DNA of 27,888 nt from Catenaria anguillulae PL171 (lineage: Eukaryota > Blastocladiomycota > Blastocladiomycetes > Blastocladiales > Catenariaceae): positions 1-27,888 of the forward strand of contig MCFL01000308.1 in assembly GCA_002102555.1 (NCBI GenBank), given 5' to 3'. A model generated the notes under the pieces. The model was not told the origin of the DNA. It saw nothing but the letters and a program-made list of their open reading frames with translations, and did not search any database. Position 1 is the stretch's first letter. Each line of letters begins with the position of its first letter. Positions 19,444 to 27,888 of the stretch are shown one piece after another. The position numbers were made by a program, and so were the translations under genes.

Positions 19444-21413
19444 ATGTACCGTCTCCAAACCTCAACGGGAATTGACTCGCTCAAGTCTCTCCTCAACTCT
19501 GGCCACGCTGCCGAGCCCAATCGCACCCACAACGACCCCGCCATGACCAACCACAACCCGGCCGCTCGCACCTTTGCCTCCCTCGCAGAGCAAGCCAAAT
19601 CCGCCTTTGCGGATCGCCCGCCCTTCAAAGACTTTCTCCAGCCGGCACCCACGCTCGCCAACCAATACACCTCGGACCGCGCACTCGCAGCCGCTCTGGG
19701 TGCACTGATCCCCGCATCCACGCTGGCCGCCTGGACCAACGACTTGACCCGGCTGGGCGCGCGCGTGGCCGACGGGCCCGACGGTGACATTTTCCGGTGG
19801 GGCAACGAGGCCGAGCTCAACCCGCCGCGCCTCGAGCAGTTTGATGCGTGGGGCCAGCGCGTGGATCGAATTCACGTGAACGATGCGTGGCGCAAGTTGC
19901 ACGGGGTATCTGCTGAAGAGGGCATCGTGGCGACGGCGTATGAAGCGGCGCACGACAACGAGCACCAGTGGATGCAAAGGGTGCTTCAGATGGCCAAACT
20001 CTACCTGTTCAACCCGAGCTCGGCCATTTACTCGTGCCCATTGGCCATGACGGATGGCGCCGCGACCCTGATTCGTGACAAGTTACGCTTGTCCTCGGGA
20101 TCGCTGCCCGCCGACCTGCGAGCCAAGCTCGAGGTGGCGTACGACCGGCTGACGTCGCGCGATCCGGCGCGCATGTGGACCAGCGGCCAGTGGATGACGG
20201 AACGGCCCGGCGGCAGCGATGTGAGCCGCACAGAGACGCAGGCCGTACCGATCGATGCAGCCAATGGCATTTATGCGTTGCGCGGATTCAAGTGGTTTTC
20301 TTCGGCTACCGAATGTAACATGACCATGGCGCTGGCCAGGGTCGAGGACGATGCGCGCTTGTCCTTGTTTTTCATTGAGCTGCGGCCCGACGCCGAAAAG
20401 GGATGTGACAAGTTGAATGGGATCGAGATTGTCCGCTTGAAGAACAAGATGGGCACAAAGGCGCTGCCGACGGCCGAGCTCAGGCTCAATGGATGTGTCG
20501 GGTACATGATTGGCGAACGGGGTAGGGGCGTACCAGAGATTGCAAAGATGATTAATGTCACAAGGATTTACAACTCGGTGTGTGCCGTGTCGGCCATGAG
20601 GCGGGTTTTGGCGATTGCCGAGGATTATGCGGAAAAGCGGCAGGTGTTTGGCGTACGTTCTACTTTTGTCTCTTTGCCACTTGCTCGTACTCGTCTCATG
20701 CCCATTTCCTGTCGTTTTTGTTTGGGTGCATGTAAATGTAGAAACTGCTCAAAGACCAGCCGCTGCACATGCACACCCTGCACTCGCTTCAATCCGAATG
20801 TCTGGGCTCGACCCTATTTGCCTTCTACGTCGCCACCTTGCAAGGCCGCACAGAATACCCAACCACAACCCCGTCCGCGTTTGATCGCCTCGACACGCTT
20901 GGTGCCTCGCATTTGTTGCGCATTCTCACACCCATCCTCAAACTGTACACTGGCAAACGCGCCGTGGCTGCCATTTCGGAGGGCCTTGAGCTGATTGGCG
21001 GCAACGGGTACATTGAAGACACGGGCATTCCACGTTTGTTGCGCGACGCACAAGTGCTTGCGATTTGGGAGGGAACCACCAACGTCTTGTCGCTTGACGT
21101 TGTGCGCGTGTTTCAGCGCAATCCAGAGTGTTGGAAGACGTTGAGCGAGGTGATGAGTTGGATGGCCAGTGGCGAGACGCGGCTGGAGGTGATAGTGGGC
21201 GAATTGATTTCGTACGTCATGGGCTTGATGGGCAGTGGCAGATTGGAGGTGGTGGAGACGAATGCGAGGCGGTTGGCGTTCAACATTGCCCATGTGATGG
21301 TGGCCGTGTTGATGAGGAGGGCAGACTTGGACAAGGGTGAGTGGGAGAGATGGGTGAACGAGCATCCGTTGGCTTTGAACGTTGTGCAAACGTCCGTTGT
21401 GGCAAAGTTGTGA
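19444..21413 (+). CDS. AidB-like acyl-CoA dehydrogenase with C-terminal AKL peroxisomal-type signal
   Basis: Flavoenzyme of the acyl-CoA dehydrogenase superfamily, closest in pattern to bacterial AidB and its fungal relatives. Exons 19444-20652 and 20742-21413 flank an 89-base phase-0 intron and give 626 residues, longer than AidB (about 540) mainly at the N-terminus. Seen: [29 protein letters not shown] (FAD/substrate loop); [34 protein letters not shown] before the intron; [18 protein letters not shown]; and [18 protein letters not shown], whose WEG Glu matches the AidB active-site Glu. The protein ends VVAKL: AKL fits the PTS1 consensus, pointing to a peroxisomal location (inference). The substrate is unknown for most eukaryotic members. 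Start: ATG 19444 (MYRLQTS); an earlier in-frame codon exists but reads like leader. Confidence 0.9.
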
Positions 21414-21871
21414 GTGATGCGTCTGCTCTGTGCTTTCTCTTTTCTGCAACGCGTGCGCGTTGCCCTGTTTTCCTCCAGAAACGATGTCAGCATAGTTGGT
21501 GCAAAGTGTCGGGACCAGCACTGGTCGCACGATTACGGGTTTACATATAACAAAATAATGGTCGAGACTAAAAGAGATGTGCAAGCACAACGAGGGCGCA
21601 AGAGGATAGGGACAATCGAGAGTACAGTTGATGAGGTGTGGGTTGAACAAGAGACGGGACGTTGGAACGCAAAAAGCAACAAAAGAAGCTGTAGCAAGAG
21701 CGAAGCAAGGAACAAAACAGAAATAAATAACGACAACTCAACGGATCAACCCCATCGCCAATGGATGGCAAAGTGAAAGGGGAAAAAAGGGAAAGAGGAT
21801 TCACGGATCAAGCAGGCATGAAGATAAAGGACAGCAAAGAAAGGAAGAGAATGGTGGAGGAAACGAAGCAA
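21414..21871. other. Convergent 3' intergenic region
   Basis: 458 bases between two converging genes. The plus strand is purine-rich from 21560 to 21850. AATAAA at 21722-21727 could be a polyadenylation signal for the plus-strand dehydrogenase, though it is about 310 bases past the stop. No gene or repeat seen. Confidence 0.5.
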
Positions 21872-24800
21872 CTAACGTAGACTGTCCAAACTCTTTGCAT
21901 GGCCCTGGCCGTCACCCGATACTGCTTCGGCCGCCTCATTGTTATCGACCCCGCCCGACTGTCGTTTACGGAACGCGAACAACCCGCGGCCCTTGCTGCG
22001 GCCAACGGAAGGACTCGATGATGCGCCTTGTTGTTTGCCGTCTGCCTGCTGAGGCTGTGACGACGAAGATGACGATGACGACTGGTGCTGGCCGCCCTGC
22101 TGCGCAGCGGATCCCTTTCGCGATGGACTTGCGGGAAGAGAAGAGGCAACGGCTTGCCCAAGCAGCTTGGTCAGCGCCGACTCGTGTGGCGGGGTGCCGA
22201 CGGCGAGTGAGGGTGACGAATTGTCCGGTGAGGATTCATGATGCGGCGCAAGTGACTTTGATCCTGACCGTTTGCTGTTACTGTTGCTGACGTTTGGGTT
22301 GCTTGTGTTGCGCCGGGAAGAAAACAATTCAAAGTCGGACCGCGCCTTGCCCTTATTCATGTTGCTTGCGCCACCTCCCGATTCTGATCCCATGCCCAGT
22401 GCACCTGTGGAATGGAATTGTTCGTCGGATGCCGCAACGTCCTTTGCGGCCCGGCCATGCTGAAGACCACTGGTGAGCAACGACGGGACGGACGCGGATT
22501 GTGACGAGCCAGCGAGCTCGTTGGCGGCCTTGTTGTGGGGTGATGAACTTGTCATTGCGTTGGACGAAGAGGGCGTGTCCTTGATCTCTTGGTGCCCGTG
22601 GCCGTTGGTCTTGGTGTAGAATTGGACCATGTCTTCGAGCATCATGGCACGCGTGCGGTTGTGGAGACGTTTGAACTTGGCCGATTTGAAGGCGGCATTT
22701 TCGGCGTTGATGACTGTAATCGAAAAAGAGAGTCAGAGGTCAGATGCGTTGAACTGAATGACCCATGAGGAGCATCGAGAGGCGTACTCTTTGCCAACAA
22801 GAAGTCTCTTAGTTGTGACGAGCTCGTAAAGATACCAGCCGGCGGCAACGATGGACCAAACGTGGGGACATCACCCTGATACGCCACCGCCACCCGGTAC
22901 CCACGAACCCCATTCGACTCGCACCCGCTGACCACGATAAAGACGGTCAAGTACTGTGACCGAATCATGCATGGGTCGAACCCAGAGGCCGAAGCACCCG
23001 AAAACACGCCGGTAGGGGAGCTGGGCACCTCATCGGGCTCATCCAAGAAGACAATGCACACGATATCATTGCCAATCTGGCTCTTGCGCTGAATCTGCTG
23101 GGTATCGCGATCCGAGTGAGGCAACAGCGTCGACACGTGGAACATGATCTCGAACCCGCGCAGTTGCGTAAACACAGAATGCGTGCCCATGTTGCCATGC
23201 TTGGTATCCAACCCACCATCAAATCCTTCAAATCCACGCAACTCGACCCGCTCGCCCAGCACGCCTAAGAACTCCTCAAACTCTGTCGAATGATTTCGGT
23301 TGCCAAACACTTGTTCTTCGGTGGTCTGCCCTCGCTTCATGTACAAGCACCCAATCTTGAGCTTGGGTGCCAATCGGATCTCGTCCAGCTTGAGCAGGTC
23401 GCGCTCAATTTTTGTGCTGCGCACCTTGATCAGCTTTTGCGTCGATAGCCCGGGAAGCACGTGCCCAATGGCATGTCTTCTCGACAGCTTGCCGCGGCCC
23501 CGCGTCTTGAGCTCCGACTCGTGCGCCTCAAGGCGCCAATCGCGATCCTTTGCCCGAACCAGCACGCGGAAGTGCTTGCTCTCTGAATCCCGGCGCACAG
23601 AGATAACCACGGGCCCTTCAATTGGGGCCGCAGGCTCGCCGTTGACGGACCCGAGCGTCGACACGGCCACGGGCGACTCGATGACGCCCACATAGGTGGT
23701 GTGGTCAAACCCGTGGAAGAAGCGGCGAAAGTAGAGAGCCTCGACCTCAATGTGCTCCATGATGTACCCGTGGTACTCGGACTGGGCGAGCGGCGAAAGC
23801 AATCGCCGGATTTCGGCCGTGTCCACCACATACGGGTTTTCGCCGCGGTGCCGAATGCCGCCCGTGAGCCCGGCAATCAGGTTCGGGAAACCGGTCGACC
23901 CTGCCGCCGCAGACGACGAGTTGACGGCATTGCCCGATCCAGATGCACAACCATTGCCCGCACCTGGCACACCTGACCCTGGGACAACTGCGGGTGCGCG
24001 GGCACCCACCAATCCCAGCCCGGCAAGTGCCTGGTTTGACGGTGTAGCGCGATCCACGGCCATGGCGTGTAGAGCCAAGTTGGGCTGTGTTTCCAAAATG
24101 TACCCTTGGGCGCCCTGAACCAGCGGCGGCATGCTGCCCGGGTACATTGCATGCGCAGGGGACGGACTCGCCGCATCTGCAGCAAACTCGTGCATATCTG
24201 ACATGCTCATGGCGCGTTTCTTGATGGTGCTCGAGGTGTGCGGTCGCATGCTGGACGCGGACGAAGGCGAGTGCGTGGGCGCAAGCATCGTGTCGTCGCG
24301 CGAGTTGGCGGCAAGCAGCAGCGTCGTGGGCGACGTGGACGGCGACGATTTGGCGCCGGCGCCACCGGGGGTGGCGTTTAGCAGCAGTTCGGACGAAGAT
24401 CCTGGCCGAGATTGCGAGCGCGTGTTGACCAGCGAAAAGGCATCGGTTTCCGTGAAATCGTACAAAAAGTCATCGTGGCGGCGGCCAGGGGTGGCGGAGT
24501 CGGACGCGCTCGTCTTGATGCTCAGGGCGTGGAGTGCTGTGTCGTGTGATTTGGATTTGGGCGGATGTCCTACTTCGCCAGCCATGTGCCGCATGTTGTG
24601 ATGGTGGTGACCGTGGTGCTGAGACAGATCGCTTGCTCCGCGCGGTTTGCCGGACCGATAGCTCGTGCTTGCGCTGCTGGTGCTGATGCTGCCTGCTCCG
24701 GGAGACGTGCCTAGCGGAGGAGCCGGGCTTCCGAGGCGGCCCTCCTCAAACACGGGCGACATGGACGGCGTCACCATGGCTGACAAGGGCTGGACGGGTA

Positions 24801-27391
24801 AATCCGGGCTCGGGAACCCACCCACACCAGTTGCGCTGACATTTGGGGCCGTTGTTGCCCTGGCGTGCCCGCTCGCGGAATGCATGATGACGGGCATTCT
24901 CGGACTTGCGCCGTCGCCACCGCCCAAGGTTGACGACGACGAGCGAGGCGGCAGCATTGTGAAGTCGCCCGAGGGCCGCTTGAAGATGCGGACTTGCCTT
25001 CCTGACCCATCCACGGGTGGCGACGTGTGGACGACTGCAGGCGGAGGGGCAATGCCGCCACTGCCACGGCGAACCGGAACCCCGGCAGATGACGAGGCCG
25101 TGCTGGACCGTCGGCGGTCGGAGGAGTAATGCGTGCCGTCGTCCGAGCCCATTGTAGACGAGCCTGCTTCAGACGCGGCCGATTGGCTGGGCGCGGGCGA
25201 GGGTGGGCGGTCAAGGCCAGGAATGGACGAAACACGGGTCGCACGGATGGAAATGGTTTCGGGAGCGGTTGGCGCGTTTGGTGAAATGGGTTGCTGCTGT
25301 TGCTGCTGCTGCTGGGAAGCGTGCAGTTCGGCCGAACCGCCTATCACAGACAATCACTCAAGTTAGAAACCGTGACAATCTCATTGGAATGCATGTGAGG
25401 GCAGACGTACTTGCAAACCGGAACAAGGAATTGAACAATCCCACTGACGCCGATGCTCTCCTTGCTCGTGACGCTCCACTTCCCTGCCGCTCCATGGGGA
25501 CATGTGCCATCGTCGGCGACGACCGGGGCGAACCCTGTTTTCCAACACCCTCTGCGAGGACTGTCGTGGGAGACAAGTTCCCCGAGGCAAACGGAGGCGT
25601 GACGGAAGCGCCATCGAGCACGGCATGCGTCGAATCTGCTGGTGAGGGGGGTACCAGCGGAGCGTTTGGGTCGCGAGACGACGTTGACAGTGACGCGGCA
25701 GAGCCCGTCGGCGACTGATCGCTTTGTTGGCGAGCGTATGGATGTGCGCGTGCTGTGGCCAAAGAAGAGGACGCTGGTACGAATGCAGCTGCATTGGACG
25801 GTCGCGGAGTGTTGTCGAACGAGGATTGCGAATGTGCTTGCTGCAGCTGAAGCTGTAAGGCACGTACGGCCTCAGCCGAGCCGGTCCGCCGTCGTGGGCC
25901 AAAGGATTCGATTCGCGGAGGCACGGCAGTCAGCAGGTGCTCGCGCGAGGTAGAAATGGAGGAAGCTGCGGGGTCAGAGGCAGGTGGCAGTTGTGAATGA
26001 GCGGCTGCGGATGTGGAAGTCGATCGCGGTGGCGGTGGAATTGGCGGGACAGCCGGTGGCGCAAGTGCTTGTGACGAAGACGAGGTCGATGTCGGATGGA
26101 AGGCGGATGCCGCCGCTGCTGGATCGGATGAGGCGTGTCTGGATGAGGTCGTATTGGTCGACGAAGCAGACGCAGACAAATCTGGAAAAGGATTTGATTG
26201 CGTGGGTGTGACGGGCGACATTTGCTGCGAATTGGAGATGTCGTTGAGGGATCCCAACCCTGGCGTGTTGCTGGCCGAGGTGGATGCAGACGTTCCGTGG
26301 GATCGCGGAGAATAGTAATTGTGATGGCCATGCTGATGGCGAGATGGGAGTGGAGGCACCTGGTCGCTGCTGCCGGCGCCAACGCCGCCCTCGAAATTGA
26401 GCAGCTCCAGTTTGCGCATCACATCGTCGTGTCGGGCAGCCCACGGTGACAGTGGCGGCATGCCAGCGGTTGTACCTGCGCCACCAGGCGAAGGATGAGT
26501 GTTGGTGTAGTTCCCGTGATGATGGCCCCCAGCGTGTTGCGATGCACCCGGACCAAGAGCAGCAGACGAGGTGGAAACGACCATCGAGACTGGCCTTTTG
26601 CTGAAGAGTGACTTTTTTGAAGTGCCAGTACCTGGGTTATGTTTTGTGCAGTAGATGGCGCCATTGAAGGAAATGGCATTGGCGATGGAAAGGGATTTGG
26701 CACACTGTGTACATTTGAAACACTATAAAGCGTACAAGCGATTGATGTGCGGGCAGGTGAGATTTGGACAACAACGGGGGAAAAGAAAGGATGGCGCATG
26801 TACCCTTCGATGAAATGCATTGCCGTCGAATGTAAACATTTCCATGGCAAACACCTCTTTCCCGCACGCGACACATGCTGGGTTCGTACTGGAAAAAAAA
26901 GCCAGAGCGACTGCAGCAATGTCGCTTCCACCATCACCTTGGTGGGTTGACTGAGGATTCGAAGAGTACGAGTAGTGTCCGCCTGCACCTGTGCCTGCAG
27001 CAGCTCCACTCACACCAGGACCGCTGCCGAATCTGGTTGTTCCGCTACTGCTGGTGGAGAAGGTGGTTGCGGTGGAATCGATCGAGTGAACAGACGCGGA
27101 TTCTCGATCTCTGGATTGCGCAGAGAAGCGCCGACTGGCGCTCGATGATCCAGTCCCTGCAATACTGGGTGGGTGCGAACTTGTGTGAGAAACAGATATT
27201 GTCCCCATTCTGGATGAGAAGGCTGAGCTTGCAGACGAAGACGCGGCTGTGCCTGGGTTGGTCACGGTGGCGGATGACGATGAGTTGGATGGATCATGCC
27301 CGGAGGCGGTCGGCAGGGGAGGCCCGGCTGCCAGCGGCAGGGAGGAGGCCGCAGTAGACGATGATGCGGATGACGATGGATCTGACTGCAT
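21872..27391 (-). CDS. LIM-domain plus Rap-GAP protein (1764 residues)
   Basis: Probable GTPase-activating protein for a Rap/Rheb-type small GTPase. Four exons, in transcription order 27391-26804, 26722-25411, 25340-22788 and 22713-21872, join in phase with introns of 81, 70 and 74 bases and no frame break. Residues 1-172 are Ser/Thr/Ala-rich. A LIM zinc domain spans about 173-224: CVAC, 17 residues, H, RR, CFKC, TQC, 17 residues, CTKH, exactly the LIM spacing, with the first intron between its two zinc fingers. About 225-1250 is low complexity (Ser, Pro, Gly, His, a Q8 run). The Rap-GAP domain lies at about 1300-1490: FEEFLGVLGERVELRGFEGF, GTHSVF, EIMFHVSTLLP, then QIGNDIVCIVF, whose Asn (about 1390) is the catalytic asparagine thumb of Rap1GAP, and finally SSQLRDFLLAKIINAENAAF. 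The C-terminus is polar and basic. It is likely catalytically competent and may be recruited through the LIM domain (inference). Confidence 0.92.
25291..25314 (-). repeat. CAG/CAA trinucleotide run encoding Q8
   Basis: Eight consecutive glutamine codons (CAG with two CAA) lie just after the third exon start of the LIM-RapGAP gene. It is a short microsatellite likely to vary in length between isolates. Confidence 0.9.
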
Positions 27392-27836
27392 TTCCTGACC
27401 GCGTGTCCATGAAATGGCAATGAGGCGAGTGGTCGTGGGGCATCAAGCAAATGTGCGAGCTCGGCCGTTGGACGGGTTGGATGGTGCGGCTGAGGCGGCT
27501 ACAGGGGCAGGCAGGTTGGACGGCGGTTCCAGTCCAGTTGGATTGCGCAGAGTCGATTTCAGGTTCGATTATTGACGAGCATAGTGTGACATGGGACAAT
27601 GTATTTGTTTTCGAGTTCATCTTGCTTGTCAAGCAAGATTAATGTTCGTCCGCGCCTCGCCACCTGCTTGAACTTGCCATAAAGATTGGATCCACACACA
27701 GCCCATCACCACACCGCCAATGAGGCACCAGACATGAGGCATCCAACGACTTGAACCCTCTACCTGCTCCCTGATCCGCCGCGCTGCGGCAGGTTCGCAG
27801 CCGGCCGCTCCTCTTGCATCCGACTTCACTGTAATC
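27392..27836. promoter_or_regulatory. Divergent intergenic region upstream of LIM-RapGAP
   Basis: 445 bases between the RapGAP start and a possible plus-strand start at 27837. No protein-like frame or known motif was recognised. The role as promoter is inferred from gene orientation. Confidence 0.4.
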
Positions 27837-27888
27837 ATGCCAACCAACAGCAAGGACGGCCAAATTGAAAAGCTCCCGACCGAAGAAA
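27837..27888 (+). CDS. Possible start of a plus-strand gene, truncated by the window edge
   Basis: An ATG at 27837-27839 opens a frame reading MPTNSKDGQIEKLPTEE to the edge. The polar, uninterrupted text and the position next to a divergent gene make a real N-terminus plausible, but only 17 codons are visible and no family can be named. Confidence 0.35.
   Translation, partial: MPTNSKDGQIEKLPTEE

Noticed and set aside
20814-21650. Minus-strand frame of 278 codons over the dehydrogenase exon 2
   Set aside because: Antisense to conserved acyl-CoA dehydrogenase motifs; no independent evidence.

Overview
The window is eukaryotic nuclear DNA, almost certainly from a fungus. Genes are dense and GC-leaning and are broken by short GT-AG introns of about 64-112 bases. 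One kinase is of the fungus-type Hal4/Sat4/Npr1 group. Several features fit an early-diverging zoosporic fungus (Blastocladiomycota or a chytrid): NIMA-like kinase, LIM-RapGAP protein, AidB-like acyl-CoA dehydrogenase and low-complexity Ser/His/Gln-rich coding regions. That placement is inference from gene content and style; no rRNA or other marker gene is present. No rRNA, tRNA, CRISPR array or virus-like element was found.

Layout. 1-2831 (-): Kap123/importin-4 type karyopherin, running off the left edge. 3254-5297 (+): an F-box protein gene with ankyrin-like stretches, its frame broken at about five places. 5298-6535: gene-poor, with a 229-bp Tourist/Harbinger-type MITE at 6036-6264. 6536-7838 (+): NEK/NIMA-like kinase with frame breaks. 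8037-8601 (-): C-terminal piece of a probable beta-lactamase-related serine hydrolase. 9423-13225 (+): large Hal4-like kinase with a His-rich insert inside the N-lobe. 13451-14185 (-): omega-like glutathione transferase, divergent from 14713-15309 (+), mitochondrial ribosomal protein uS12m. 15469-17603 (-): a SANT/Myb-like plus helical-repeat nuclear protein with frame breaks. About 18246-18969 (+): a three-repeat RPEL protein. 19444-21413 (+): AidB-like acyl-CoA dehydrogenase ending in a peroxisomal-type AKL. 21872-27391 (-): a 1764-residue LIM plus Rap-GAP protein. 27837-27888 (+): possible start of a further gene.

These are separate housekeeping and signalling genes, not an operon or island. 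Themes are nuclear import, ubiquitin targeting, protein phosphorylation, small-GTPase and actin-linked signalling (Rap-GAP, RPEL), redox and lipid metabolism (GST, acyl-CoA dehydrogenase) and mitochondrial translation. Six genes read cleanly once introns are removed. Four (importin, F-box, NEK kinase, SANT gene) need frame changes. In the F-box gene all five changes have the same sign (one base short), so local consensus error competes with gene decay as the explanation.

I found no clear evidence of an undescribed multi-gene system. The most unusual single items are the His-rich insert in the Hal4-like kinase, the LIM-RapGAP fusion, the MITE, and the clustered frame breaks.
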